From contig DAOWER010000004.1 of assembly GCA_030638405.1 (NCBI GenBank), positions 1 through 20,150 on the forward strand: 20,150 nt of DNA, given 5' to 3'. Source of the DNA: Candidatus Eiseniibacteriota bacterium (GTDB taxonomy: Bacteria > Joyebacterota > Joyebacteria > Joyebacterales > Joyebacteraceae). Below are positions 1-8,442 of this stretch, piece after piece. How positions within the stretch are numbered: position 1 is the stretch's first letter; every line of letters starts with the position of its first letter. A program made the position numbers and the translations under genes. Below the pieces are notes generated by a model. It was not told where the DNA came from. It was given only the letters and a program-made list of their open reading frames with translations, and did no database searches.

Positions 1-863
1 GCGGCCACCATGACGATGAGCGAGAGAATCCAGAACATCACCTTCTTCTCGGTCTTCATCCACTTGAAGAGGTTGCGGTTGAGTTCGATCCAGTTGTTGG
101 CCCTGTAGGGGAATCCCCCCACGGCCGCCACCACCTTCTGCGCAATCTCCGGCGCCGCGTACGGGTCCGCGGTCTTGATGGCCACGCCGACGACGCCGTC
201 TCCCAGACCGAAGAGCGACTGTGCCGCCGGAAGGTCGATGTACACGAGCGACTGGTCGTACTCGAACATCCCCGAACTGAACAGGCTTCTGACCTTGAAC
301 CGTGACACCGCCGGCATGAGACCCATGGGCGTCACAACGTAGTCGAAGGGCGAGCTGACGGCGACGGTGTCCCCCACGGTCACTCTGAGCCTCCGTGCCA
401 GCTCGTCCCCGATGATGGCGCCGGGCAGCTCGCCCTCCCGTGTCGCTAGCGACGAGAGCGGCGGGTCGATGTTCTCCAGTATGTCGGTAACTCGCGCCTC
501 GCGGTCGAGGTCGATCCCGCGAACCACGACGCCGTCCGACCCGCCGTACCCCTGCAGGACGGCCTTCGTATAGGTGAACGGAGCGGCCGCCACGACCTCC
601 GGGAGCGCCTCCGCCTCGTCCGCGAGCCTGTCGTAGTCCCTGAGAGGCTCGTCGCCGTAGCGGAGCAGGATGACGTGTGCGTTGATGCCGATGATCCGGC
701 TGTGAATCTCGTTCTCGAAACCGTTCATCACGGCCAGCACGACGATGAGCGCCATCACTCCGACGGCAACACCCGCGGCCGAGATGAACGTGATTATCGA
801 GATGAACCTGGTCTTCCGTTTGGCGCGCAGATACCGCCAGGCTATGAACCACTCGAACGACAT
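1..863 (-). CDS. lolC: LolC/LolE-family lipoprotein-releasing ABC transporter permease (3' end cut by window edge)
   Basis: Inner-membrane permease of the Lol system, which with the LolD ATPase releases lipoproteins from the inner membrane for transfer to the outer membrane. The 287 residues present begin MSFEWFIAWRYLRAKRK, followed by a first membrane helix at about 22-46 ending in VVLAVMNGFE, the usual LolC/E junction. A large periplasmic domain (about 50-270) follows, and a second helix starts at about 274 (VMFWILSLIVMV) where the window ends. The ATG at 861-863 has GAGGAG 10 nt upstream. It lies 69 nt after lysS and probably shares its promoter; lysS next to lol genes is a familiar arrangement. 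LolC, LolE and the single LolCE-type permeases cannot be told apart from this half. Family assignment is firm, the symbol is less so. Confidence 0.9.
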   Translation of the reverse strand, partial: MSFEWFIAWRYLRAKRKTRFISIITFISAAGVAVGVMALIVVLAVMNGFENEIHSRIIGINAHVILLRYGDEPLRDYDRLADEAEALPEVVAAAPFTYTKAVLQGYGGSDGVVVRGIDLDREARVTDILENIDPPLSSLATREGELPGAIIGDELARRLRVTVGDTVAVSSPFDYVVTPMGLMPAVSRFKVRSLFSSGMFEYDQSLVYIDLPAAQSLFGLGDGVVGVAIKTADPYAAPEIAQKVVAAVGGFPYRANNWIELNRNLFKWMKTEKKVMFWILSLIVMVA

Positions 864-932
864 TGTCAGTCATCTCCTCATTTCACCGGGGCCTTCTTGC
901 GCACGGCCGGCAAGCCCCGCGGTACGAACGGA

Positions 933-2390
933 CTACGCCTCCGGACGCATCGGCGGGAACAGTATGACGTCGCGGATGTTCCACGAATTCGTGAGGAGCA
1001 TTACCAACCGGTCGAACCCTATTCCCAGGCCGCCGGTCGGCGGCATTCCGTGCTCGAGCGCGCGGACGAAGTCCTCGTCCATGCCGTGAGCCTCGGCGTT
1101 GCCACCCTCGCGCGCCTGCACCTGCGCCTCCAGGCGCCGCGTCTGCTCGTCCGGATCGTTCAGCTCCGTGAAGGAGTTCCCGAGCTCCAGGCCGCCGATG
1201 AAGAACTCGAAGCGCTCCACGATCTCCGGATCCCCCGGCGTCTGCTTCGCCAGCGGGGAGATCGACTTCGGGTAGTCGATGAGGAACGTGGGCGCAGACA
1301 AGTTCGGCTCCACCAGTTCGTCGAGTATCCCCTCTATCACGTCGCCGCGCGATGCCCCATCGGGGACGGTAAGCCCAGCCGAGCGAGCGGCCGAGCACAG
1401 CGCGGCGTCGCTCGCGAGCGCCTCGGCCCCGACCGCCCCCTCCACCGCGTCCATCACCTTGAGTCTCCGCCAGGGCGGGGCGACGTCTATCTCTCCATCC
1501 GACCAGGGGAAGCGCGTCCCGCCATGCACCACCGTCGCCAGGCGTGCTACGAGCGCTTCAGTGATGTCCATCATGTCATGGTAGTCGGCGTAGGCCTGGT
1601 ACAACTCGAGCTGAGTGAACTCGGGGCTGTGGGTCCTGTCCATGCCCTCGTTGCGGAAGTCCTTGCCGATCTCGAAGACGCGCTCCATCCCGCCGACTAT
1701 CAGCCGCTTGAGGTACAGCTCGTCCGCTATGCGGAGGTAGAGCGGCATGTCGAGCGCGTGGTGGTGCGTCTCGAACGCCCGCGCGAAGGCACCGCCGTAC
1801 GTCGGCTGAAGCACGGGCGTCTCCACCTCGACGAAGCCCCGCTCGTGCAGGAAGTCCCTCGCTACCTTCAGCAGCTCACTTCTCACCTCGAAGGTGCGGC
1901 GCGAGTCGGCGTTGGCGAGGAGGTCCAGATAGCGCTGGCGGTACCTGAGTTCCTTGTCCTTGAGACCGTGCCACTTCTCGGGCAGGGGAAGCAGGGCCTT
2001 CGCCAGAACCGCTAACCCCTTGACCTTGACGCTCGCCTCGCCGCTTCTCGTCCGGAAGACCTCCCCCTTCGCTCCGACGATGTCACCCACGTCCAGGAGC
2101 TTCCAGATCTCGAACAGCTCCTCGCCGACGTCGTCCTTCCTCACGTAGAGCTGGACCTTCCCCGTCCCGTCCACCAGGTCCCCGAAGCCGGCCTTGCCGT
2201 GACCGCGGATCGCCATCAGCCGCCCGGCGACCGTGACCTCCACTCCCTCGAGCGCCTCGAAGCCGTCCACGACCGCCTCGGCCGTGTGTGTGCGTGCAGA
2301 GCGGCGCGGATAGGGCTCGACGCCCAGTTCCCTCAAACGCGCCAGGTTCTCTCGCATCTGAGCCGGCAGGCCCTTCTCGGTGTTTTCCAA
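933..2390 (-). CDS. lysS: Lysyl-tRNA synthetase, class II
   Basis: Cytoplasmic enzyme that charges tRNA-Lys with lysine using ATP. It has 485 residues, close to the Bacillus and E. coli enzymes. An N-terminal OB-fold anticodon-binding domain (about 50-140, with VAGRLMAIRGHGKAGFGDL) is followed by the class II catalytic core. Visible motifs are HGLKDKELRYRQRYLDL at 141-157, motif 2 FRNEGMDRTHSPEFTQLE at 245-262, FTELNDP near 407, and motif 3 GLGIGFDRLVMLL at 454-466. The start is TTG at 2388-2390, with only a G-rich patch 7 nt upstream. An ATG twelve codons in is possible, but the longer form matches the N-terminal extension of Bacillus LysS. It follows prfB, as in E. coli, but has its own promoter in the 178-nt gap. 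Confidence 0.97.
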   Translation of the reverse strand: MENTEKGLPAQMRENLARLRELGVEPYPRRSARTHTAEAVVDGFEALEGVEVTVAGRLMAIRGHGKAGFGDLVDGTGKVQLYVRKDDVGEELFEIWKLLDVGDIVGAKGEVFRTRSGEASVKVKGLAVLAKALLPLPEKWHGLKDKELRYRQRYLDLLANADSRRTFEVRSELLKVARDFLHERGFVEVETPVLQPTYGGAFARAFETHHHALDMPLYLRIADELYLKRLIVGGMERVFEIGKDFRNEGMDRTHSPEFTQLELYQAYADYHDMMDITEALVARLATVVHGGTRFPWSDGEIDVAPPWRRLKVMDAVEGAVGAEALASDAALCSAARSAGLTVPDGASRGDVIEGILDELVEPNLSAPTFLIDYPKSISPLAKQTPGDPEIVERFEFFIGGLELGNSFTELNDPDEQTRRLEAQVQAREGGNAEAHGMDEDFVRALEHGMPPTGGLGIGFDRLVMLLTNSWNIRDVILFPPMRPEA

Positions 2391-2446
2391 CGCCGTACCC
2401 CCAGGGTGAAGCTCTGTTTGTCGGTTTCCATCTGCTTCAGAAGCTC

Positions 2447-2474
2447 CTTATACCACCTTGACCGCGCCAGTCAA
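2447..2474 (-). promoter_or_regulatory. Sigma70-like promoter for lysS-lolC
   Basis: On the minus strand TTGACT (2469-2474) is followed after 16 nt by TATAAG (2447-2452). Each hexamer has five of six consensus bases. Transcription would start near 2440, giving a leader of about 50 nt before the TTG start of lysS. This is the best promoter match in the window. Confidence 0.65.
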
Positions 2475-2491
2475 GCGGGCGCGTCCCAGGC

Positions 2492-2550
2492 GCTCCTGGC
2501 GCGCTCTCCGGGAGCCGTCCCCGTGCTCCTGGTGCGCTCTCCGCGAGCCG
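2492..2550. repeat. Imperfect direct repeat, two copies of 26 nt at a 33-nt period
   Basis: The segments 2492-2517 and 2525-2550 match at 24 of 26 positions. They lie in the prfB-lysS gap, just downstream of the prfB stop. The period is a multiple of three, and read from the prfB frame past its stop the unit encodes an eleven-residue repeat. No third clear copy is seen. It may be a local duplication. Confidence 0.6.
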
Positions 2551-2568
2551 CCGCCGCGGCGCTCGCGG

Positions 2569-3658
2569 CTACTCCGTTGCCTTGAGATAGGCCTCGATGA
2601 ACCGGTCGAGATCACCGTCGAGCACGCCGTTCACGTCGGAGCTTTCCATACCTGTCCTGTTGTCCTTGACCAGTTGGTACGGGTGCATCACGTACGACCG
2701 TATCTGGCTCCCCCAGGCTATGTCCATCTTCTCCCCCTCAGCCTCGGCCTGTTCCTTGCGCCGTTCCTCCTCGCGGAGCGCGTAGAGCCTGGCCCGGAGG
2801 ACCTTCATGGCGTTCTCGCGGTTCCGGTACTGCGAGCGCTCGTTCTGGCAGGTGACGACGATCCCGGTTGGCTCGTGCGTCAAGCGCACGGCCGTCGAGC
2901 TCTTGTTGACGTGCTGTCCTCCGGGACCACTCGCCTTGTAGAAGTCGACTCGGATTTCTGACTCGTCGATCTCAATCTCGGCGTCGTCCGGCACCTCCGG
3001 GTAGGCAGCGACCGAGGCAAACGACGTGTGCCGCCGGTGCGCCGCGTCGAAGGGCGACAGCCTCACGAGCCTGTGCACGCCCACCTCGGCCCGCAGGTAA
3101 CCGTAGGCGAACGATCCCTTCACAAGGACCGTCGCGCTCTTCACGCCGGCCTCGTCGCTGGGCTGGATGTCGATAGTCTGCGTTTCGAGACCGCGCCTCT
3201 CCGCCCACGCGAGATACATGCGTAGAAGCATCTGGGCCCAGTCCGCGGAATCCGTGCCGCCGGCGCCGGGATGGATGGCGAGAATTGCGTTCCGCTCGTC
3301 GTCACCACCGGAGAGCATCTTCCTGAGCTCGAGTTCCCTGAGCCGCTCCTCCAGCGCGTCCAGTCCGGACGCGGCCTCATCGAGCGCTTCCCCACCTTCT
3401 TCCTCCGCGAGCTCGATGAGGGCCGACAGGTCGTCACACTCGGAACGCAGCTCGGCGAGCGGCTGCGTCCACGCCTTGACGGCGTTCAGCTCGTCGAAGA
3501 CCTCCTTCGCGGCGCCGGCGTCGGACCAGAAGTCCGGCGACGAGGTGACTGCCTCGAGTTCCGTCTGCCGTTTCCTTTTCGCGGCAACGTCAAAGATACT
3601 CCTCGAGCTCTTCGACCCTCCTGACCAGCCCCTCCAGAGTTCTCGTCATCTCGCTCAT
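2569..3658 (-). CDS. prfB: Peptide chain release factor 2, with programmed +1 frameshift
   Basis: Recognises UGA and UAA stop codons in the ribosomal A site and triggers peptide release. The gene is in two frames. Frame one is MSEMTRTLEGLVRRVEELEEYL from ATG 3656-3658, ending at TGA 3590-3592. Frame two continues from GAC at 3589-3591 to the TAG at 2569-2571. Joined, the protein has 362 residues (E. coli RF2 has 365). The stop-codon-recognition tripeptide SPF is at about 201-203 (VRLSPFDAAHRRHTSF), which marks RF2 rather than RF1. The catalytic GGQ is at about 246-248 (GPGGQHVNKSSTAVR). GGGAGGA lies about 7 nt before the start, and the ATG overlaps the coaE stop as ATGA, implying coupled translation. 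The frame change is regulatory, not a mutation: expression falls when RF2 is plentiful. Confidence 0.96.
3589..3604 (-). promoter_or_regulatory. prfB programmed +1 frameshift site
   Basis: Minus-strand sequence GAG GAG TAT CTT TGA C. The slippery CTT and in-frame TGA followed by C are identical to the E. coli site. The Shine-Dalgarno-like GAGGAG (3599-3604) sits three nucleotides before CTT, the spacing used by the E. coli AGGGGG element. Slippage yields EYL-DVAAKRKR, aligning with GYL-DYDAKKER of E. coli RF2. Confidence 0.95.
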
Positions 3659-4269
3659 CTCTCGTCCTCCCGCCTGTTTGCGGACAGCGACTCCCAGAAG
3701 TCGTCCACCGCGACGCGAAGCTCCTCCACGGAACCCTCGTTCTCGATGATCACATCGGCCGCCGCGAGCATCACGTCGTCCGGCAGCTGCGATCTCATCC
3801 TCCGCCGGACGTCCTCCTCTTCGAAGCCCGCCTCCACGAGCCTGCGGACCCTCAGTTCCGTCGGGGCGCGGACGAGCAGGACGACGTCGAACATGTCCAG
3901 CACGTCCCACTGCACGAGAAGCGCCGCATCGACCACGAGAACGCCGGAAGGACCATCCCTCTCCAGCTCCTCGGACCGGCGCACGATCTCGCCAATGAGT
4001 GCCGGGTGCGTGATCGCGTTGAGGACGCCGGTCCGCTCCTCCGACGAGAAGGCGGCGGCCGCCAGCGCTCCTCTGTCCAGGCCGCCGTCGTCAGCGAGCA
4101 CGGACTCACCGAACGCATCGACGATAGCGGCGAACACCTCCGTCCCCTCGGCGACGACGTCCCTGGCCACCGCGTCCGCCTCTATCACCAGGGCACCGAG
4201 CTCGCTCAGTCTGGCTGCGACTTCGCTCTTCCCGCTGCCCATGCCCCCGGCGAGTCCGATCCTGAACAT
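3655..4269 (-). CDS. coaE: Dephospho-CoA kinase
   Basis: Catalyses the last step of coenzyme A synthesis, ATP-dependent phosphorylation of the 3'-hydroxyl of dephospho-CoA, in the cytoplasm. It has 204 residues (E. coli 206). The P-loop AGGMGSGKS is at 7-15, the substrate-side acidic motif EADAVARDV at about 30-38, LVVDAALLV mid-protein, and AADVIIENEGS near the C-terminus, as expected for the family. The reading frame is open further upstream, but ATG 4267-4269 is chosen because the P-loop sits at its usual distance and GGAGGG lies 8 nt upstream. The gap to polA is 49 nt and contains a hairpin. The TGA overlaps the ATG of prfB. Confidence 0.95.
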   Translation of the reverse strand: MFRIGLAGGMGSGKSEVAARLSELGALVIEADAVARDVVAEGTEVFAAIVDAFGESVLADDGGLDRGALAAAAFSSEERTGVLNAITHPALIGEIVRRSEELERDGPSGVLVVDAALLVQWDVLDMFDVVLLVRAPTELRVRRLVEAGFEEEDVRRRMRSQLPDDVMLAAADVIIENEGSVEELRVAVDDFWESLSANRREDER

Positions 4270-4292
4270 CGTGAGTCCCTCCAGCGTCCGCA

Positions 4293-4318
4293 GCGCGCCC
4301 GGGGTCGCCCCGACGCGC
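4293..4318 (-). other. Strong hairpin between polA stop and coaE ribosome-binding site
   Basis: Directly after the polA stop, minus-strand GCGCG pairs with CGCGC and an inner GGGG-cga-CCCC stem forms inside it. No T-run follows, so it is not a standard intrinsic terminator. It could slow polymerase, protect the upstream mRNA end or set polA/coaE ratios. Function is unproven. Confidence 0.4.
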
Positions 4319-7018
4319 CTACGGGTGCGCCTCGAACCAGTCCGGCCCACTCGCCAGGTTCGTGACGACCGGCACGTCGAGTTCCATGCCCTCCGGGCTC
4401 TCCATCTCTTCACGAACCGCCGCCGAGACGTCGCCGAGCGCGTCCTCGGGAAGTTCGAAGACAAGCTCGTCGTGGACCTGAAGCACCATGCGGCACTGCA
4501 GGCCGTCCGAGCGGATCCTCCTGTCGACCCCGAGCATCGCCAGCTTGATGAGATCGGCCGCGCTGCCCTGGATCGGCGTGTTCACGGCGACGCGCTCCGC
4601 CATGCCCCGGACACGCGCGTTGTCGGACGCAAGCCCCGTGATGGGACGCTTGCGCCCGAGCATCGTCGAGGCGTAGCCCAGATCCGCCGCCTCGGCGATC
4701 ACACGATCGGTGTAATCCCGGACGCCGGGGTAGGTCTGGAAGTAGCGGTCGATGAAGTCGGCCGCCTCGTCGATCCCTATCCCCAGGCGCCGCGCCAGCC
4801 CGAACCGCCCCATGCCGTACATGATACCGAAGTTGACCATCTTCGCCCAGTCGCGCTGCGCCGACGAGACATCGTCCTCCGACGCTCCAAAGATGAGCGA
4901 GGCCGTTGAGCGGTGGACGTCCTTGCCGTTCTTGAAGGCCTCCATCAGGGTCGTGTCCCCCGACAGATGCGCCATTATCCGAAGCTCGACCTGCGAGTAG
5001 TCGACCGAGAGCAGGAGCTTGCCCTCGCCCGCCACGAACGCTCTCCGAATCTGCCTGCCCAGGTCCGTCCTGATGGGGATGTTTTGAAGGTTCGGGTTGC
5101 TGCTCGAGAGCCTGCCCGTGGCGGTGACCGTCTGGTTGAACGACGTGTGCACTCGACCAGTCACCGGGTTCACGAGCTTCGGGAGCGCTTCCAGGTACCC
5201 CGTCTGGAGCTTCCTGAGCTGTCGGTACTCGAGAATGAGCGCGGGGACCTCGTGGTCGTCGCGCAGTTTCTCGAGAACGCCGGTGTCGGTCGAGTATCCG
5301 GTCTTCGTGCGCCGGCCGCGCGGAAGCTCAAGCCTCTCGAAAAGCACGCTCCCGACCTGCTTCGGGGAGTCGAGATTGAACTCGACACCGGCCAGCTCGC
5401 AGACACGTTCTCTCAGTCCCTCTATCTCCCGTCCGAAGTCCACGGCCAGGCGCGAGAGAAACGAGACATCGAGTTCCACGCCGGTGAGCTCCATTCCGGC
5501 CAGCACACGCACGAGCGGCATCTCGACGTCGGTTAAGAGAGCCGCAAGCCCTCCCTCTCTGATGCCCGCGCTCAGGAGGTGGGTCAGCCTGAGGGCGGCG
5601 TCCGCGTCCGCGCACGAGTAGTCGGAAGCATCGTCGACACCCACATCCGCGAACGACAGCTGCTCGCCACCCTTCCCTATCAGGCTCTCTATGGGAGTCA
5701 TGCGAACGCCGAGGTGCTCCAGGGCCAGCGCCGTCAGACCGTGCTGGCGTCGCCCGGGGTCCAGCAGGTACGACGCGATCATCGTGTCGAAGGCGAGCGG
5801 CGTGACCTCGATCCCGTGCGTCAGCAGCACTTCGTAGTCGAACTTGATGTTCTGCCCGTACTTCGGGACGTCCTCGTTCGTGAGAGCGGGCGTGAGGCTG
5901 TCCATCACGAAGTCACGCGGAAGCGACCGACCGGCCGTGTGGCCAACGGGGATGTAGAACGCCTCCCCCTCCTCCAGCGCAACGGACACACCCACTATCT
6001 CGGCCGAGTGCGGGTCCAGCGAGGTCGTCTCGAGGTCGACGGCAAAGCCGCTCGACCTCTCGAGCGCCGCGACCAGGCTCGCGAGGCGCTTCTTGCTCGT
6101 CACAACGGAGTACCCCGACGTGTCGGGCGACCGCTCGGTCGCCACGAGCTTGAGCAGAGATGGGAACTCGTACTCGCGGAGGAACGCCCCGACACGCTCG
6201 CCGTCGACGGGCGGTCTCGCCAGCTCTCCTGCGTCAAACGCCACTGGCGCCTCTGTGTCTATCGTGACGAGGTCACGGCTCATCAGCGCCTGCTCGCGGT
6301 TCTCCTCCAGGTTCTGCTTGCGCTTCGCGCCACTGATCTCATCCATGTGTTCGAGCACGCCCTCGATCGACCCGAACCGCGCGACGAGGTCGATGGCCGT
6401 CTTCTTGCCGACGCCGGGGACTCCGGGAACGTTGTCGGACGAATCGCCCATGAGCCCCAGCACCTCGATGACCTGTGACGGCGGCACGCCGAACTTCTCC
6501 TCTACTCCCTCGATGGTGTACTCGACATTCTTGCCCGGATCGAGAACCGTGATGGTTTCATCCACCAGCTGGAAAAAGTCCTTGTCCCCCGACACGATGA
6601 CCGACCTCAGCCCTTCCTCTCTCGCGGCGACGGCGAGCGTGCCGATGAGGTCGTCGGCCTCGTAGCCGGGTTCCTCGACGATCTGTATTCCGAAGGCGTC
6701 TACCAGCTCGTGGATCGCCGACAGCTGGCCCGCCAGTTCGTCCGGCATCGGCTCGCGCGTGGCCTTGTAGTCCTCGTACGCCTCGTGACGAAACGTGGGC
6801 TCCGGCCGGTCGAACGCGACGACCATGTGAGACGGAGCGAGCTCGTCGAGGAGCTTGATGAGACTCGACGCAAAGCCGTACACGGCGCTCACGTTCTCCC
6901 CGCTCGAGTTGACGAGCGGACGTCGAATGAAGGCGTAGTACGATCTGTAGACTAGGGCGGTGCCGTCCACGAGACAGAGAACGGGTTCGCCCGGGCCGCA
7001 CGAGCGTTTGGCGGTCAT
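4319..7018 (-). CDS. polA: DNA polymerase I
   Basis: Repair and Okazaki-fragment polymerase, 899 residues. All three domains look intact. The 5' nuclease spans about 1-290, with LVDGTAL (D18), EADDL (120-124), SGDKD (143-147) and GDSSDNVPGVPGVGKKTA (191-208). The 3'-5' proofreading domain keeps D328 and E330 (AVDLETTS), D394 (KFDYEVL), and Y467 with D471 (YSCAD), so proofreading should be active, unlike the Taq enzyme. The polymerase domain has motif A SVDYSQVELR (D673), the O-helix R722, K726, F730 and Y734 (RDWAKMVNFGIMYG), and motif C VHDE (849-852). ATG 7016-7018 overlaps the nadD stop as ATGA and the upstream SD is weak, so translation is probably coupled to nadD. Phe730 at the O-helix discriminator position predicts normal selection against dideoxynucleotides. 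Confidence 0.98.
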   Translation of the reverse strand: MTAKRSCGPGEPVLCLVDGTALVYRSYYAFIRRPLVNSSGENVSAVYGFASSLIKLLDELAPSHMVVAFDRPEPTFRHEAYEDYKATREPMPDELAGQLSAIHELVDAFGIQIVEEPGYEADDLIGTLAVAAREEGLRSVIVSGDKDFFQLVDETITVLDPGKNVEYTIEGVEEKFGVPPSQVIEVLGLMGDSSDNVPGVPGVGKKTAIDLVARFGSIEGVLEHMDEISGAKRKQNLEENREQALMSRDLVTIDTEAPVAFDAGELARPPVDGERVGAFLREYEFPSLLKLVATERSPDTSGYSVVTSKKRLASLVAALERSSGFAVDLETTSLDPHSAEIVGVSVALEEGEAFYIPVGHTAGRSLPRDFVMDSLTPALTNEDVPKYGQNIKFDYEVLLTHGIEVTPLAFDTMIASYLLDPGRRQHGLTALALEHLGVRMTPIESLIGKGGEQLSFADVGVDDASDYSCADADAALRLTHLLSAGIREGGLAALLTDVEMPLVRVLAGMELTGVELDVSFLSRLAVDFGREIEGLRERVCELAGVEFNLDSPKQVGSVLFERLELPRGRRTKTGYSTDTGVLEKLRDDHEVPALILEYRQLRKLQTGYLEALPKLVNPVTGRVHTSFNQTVTATGRLSSSNPNLQNIPIRTDLGRQIRRAFVAGEGKLLLSVDYSQVELRIMAHLSGDTTLMEAFKNGKDVHRSTASLIFGASEDDVSSAQRDWAKMVNFGIMYGMGRFGLARRLGIGIDEAADFIDRYFQTYPGVRDYTDRVIAEAADLGYASTMLGRKRPITGLASDNARVRGMAERVAVNTPIQGSAADLIKLAMLGVDRRIRSDGLQCRMVLQVHDELVFELPEDALGDVSAAVREEMESPEGMELDVPVVTNLASGPDWFEAHP

Positions 7019-7596
7019 GAGTAGAGGTTCTTCTCTCTTATGTAGGCTATGACGCCTTCTGGAACGAGGTAGCGGATGGAGCGTCCCGTCCGGACCCTCT
7101 CGCGGATGTCACTGGACGAGACGTCGATGAGCGGCGTGTCCAGCATGTGAGTCTTCTCCATGATCCGCGGGTCGCCGTCGCCCGGTCCGACGCCCGGCCG
7201 AGGCACCACGACGAACTCGCAAGCGCTGACGAGATCGAGGGGGTCCTTCCACGTGAAGAACTGGGCGAGGCTGTCGGCGCCCATTATGAAGTAGAGCGTC
7301 TCGTGCTCTCCGAGCTCTCGCCTGAACTGGCGGACCGTCTCTACTGTGTAGGAGGGTTCGGATCGCCTGACCTCGAGGTCGGAAAGGGCAAGTCTGGGAT
7401 TCCCGTCGATGGCCAGCCTCACCATCTCCAGGCGGTGCTCCACCGACGTGACGTCGTCGCCCGACTTGTGGGGTGGGCGGGCGGACGGAACGAAGATGAC
7501 CCGGTCCAGCCCAAGCAGGTCCAGCGCCTCCTCGGCGATTACCAGGTGGGCGATGTGGATCGGGTCGAAGGTTCCACCCATGAGACCGGTGGCCAA
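7015..7596 (-). CDS. nadD: Nicotinate-nucleotide adenylyltransferase
   Basis: Adenylates nicotinate mononucleotide to deamido-NAD in NAD synthesis. It has 193 residues, normal for the family. The nucleotidyltransferase signature GGTFDPIHIAHL is at about 7-18 with H14 and H17, PPHK near 41-44, and the C-terminal VSSSDIRERV corresponds to the ISSTxIR nucleotide-binding motif. The start is TTG at 7594-7596, chosen because GAGGGAGGA lies 9 nt upstream; the ATG at 7579-7581 is too far from it. It lies 30 nt after the bamD-like gene and overlaps polA by four bases. Confidence 0.95.
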   Translation of the reverse strand: MATGLMGGTFDPIHIAHLVIAEEALDLLGLDRVIFVPSARPPHKSGDDVTSVEHRLEMVRLAIDGNPRLALSDLEVRRSEPSYTVETVRQFRRELGEHETLYFIMGADSLAQFFTWKDPLDLVSACEFVVVPRPGVGPGDGDPRIMEKTHMLDTPLIDVSSSDIRERVRTGRSIRYLVPEGVIAYIREKNLYS

Positions 7597-7626
7597 GTGG
7601 TCCGTTCCTCCCTCTTGGGAAGTCGG

Positions 7627-8403
7627 CTAGCTCGCGAGGGCAGCCGCTTCGGCGGCCGCCACGCGGGCCTCCTCCGTCCCAGGATACAGCTCCATGAGCC
7701 GCTGATACTCGTTCTCCGCGAGCGCCCGTGACCCCTCGGTCGCGAAGCTCCTGGCCTTGTCCAGCAGGGCCGTGCGCGCCCACACGGTATCGGGGTACTC
7801 CACGATGACGGCCTCGAGATAGACGCGCGCCGCCTTCGGTTTGCGGAGCTTGAAGTACAGCATCGCGCTGTCGTAACCCTTCGCCGCGAGCCTCGTCCTG
7901 AGCTCGAGGATCCTCTCGGCGGCCTCGTCGGCGAGGTCGCTCGAAGGATACGCCGCAAGGAAATACTCGAACTGGCTGATGGCCCGCTCGGTCATGCTCT
8001 GGTCGAGCGCGGCCGGCAGTGCCTGGTCGAGGAACGTCATGCCCAGCTTGTACTCCGCCTCCGGCACCAGCGGCGAGTGGGCGTAGTCCGACAGGAGCCT
8101 TCGGTACTCATCCTCCGCGGACGCGTAGTCGGAGATCGCGCGGTGAGCGTCCGCGAGCCCGATGAGCGCATCGTCAGCGGTCTCACTAAGCGGTGTGTTC
8201 AAAGTGATGCGCTTGAAGGCCTCGATGGCCAGCATGTGGTCGCCGCGCTCGGCCGCGGCCACACCGATGTCGTATGTGTCCTCGGCCGTCGCCTCGCCGA
8301 GTTCCGGCATCGAGGAGCAGCCCGTCACCGCCAGAAGCGCGGCAGCGAGCAGCGCGACGACGAGAAGGGCGCCCGGAAGCCGGGGCGCGCTGTTGTGAAT
8401 CAC
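7627..8403 (-). CDS. bamD: BamD/YfiO-like outer-membrane assembly lipoprotein (TPR protein)
   Basis: Probable lipoprotein partner of the BAM complex that inserts barrels into the outer membrane. It has 258 residues. A hydrophobic signal (about 11-26) ends in the lipobox VTGC with the acylated cysteine at 29, followed by SS. The rest is tetratricopeptide-like helical repeats: YDIGVAAAERGDHMLAIEAF, YASAEDEYRRLLSDYAHSPL and ISQFEYFLAAYPSSDLADEA match the BamD spacing. The start is GTG at 8401-8403, because GGAGGG lies about 8 nt before it; an earlier GTG at 8410-8412 overlaps that site. A perfect 6-bp inverted repeat at 8418-8431 precedes the RBS. The gap to the barrel gene upstream is 39 nt. 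A general YbgF/CpoB-type TPR lipoprotein is the alternative. Confidence 0.85.
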   Translation of the reverse strand: MIHNSAPRLPGALLVVALLAAALLAVTGCSSMPELGEATAEDTYDIGVAAAERGDHMLAIEAFKRITLNTPLSETADDALIGLADAHRAISDYASAEDEYRRLLSDYAHSPLVPEAEYKLGMTFLDQALPAALDQSMTERAISQFEYFLAAYPSSDLADEAAERILELRTRLAAKGYDSAMLYFKLRKPKAARVYLEAVIVEYPDTVWARTALLDKARSFATEGSRALAENEYQRLMELYPGTEEARVAAAEAAALAS

Positions 8404-8442
8404 GTGAAGCACCCTCCGCTCGTGAACGAGCTCAAACGTATG

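Noticed and set aside
885..915. GGGGC-TTGC / GCAA-GCCCC stem between lysS and lolC as a terminator
   Set aside because: It has an internal bulge and no T-run, and lies just before the lolC RBS in what looks like a continuous operon. Likely chance.
675..2015. Plus-strand open frame of 446 codons opposite lysS
   Set aside because: Shadow of lysS in GC-rich DNA. The product is Arg/His-rich and shows no domain, and the opposite strand carries complete class II synthetase motifs.
2569..3318. Shortened 249-residue release factor starting at the ATG at 3316-3318, or prfB as a pseudogene
   Set aside because: The upstream sequence encodes the missing N-terminal domain, joined through an exact programmed frameshift site.
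3167..4909. Plus-strand open frame of 580 codons across prfB, coaE and polA
   Set aside because: Ser/Ala/Arg-rich translation crossing three well-defined genes on the other strand. A codon-bias shadow.
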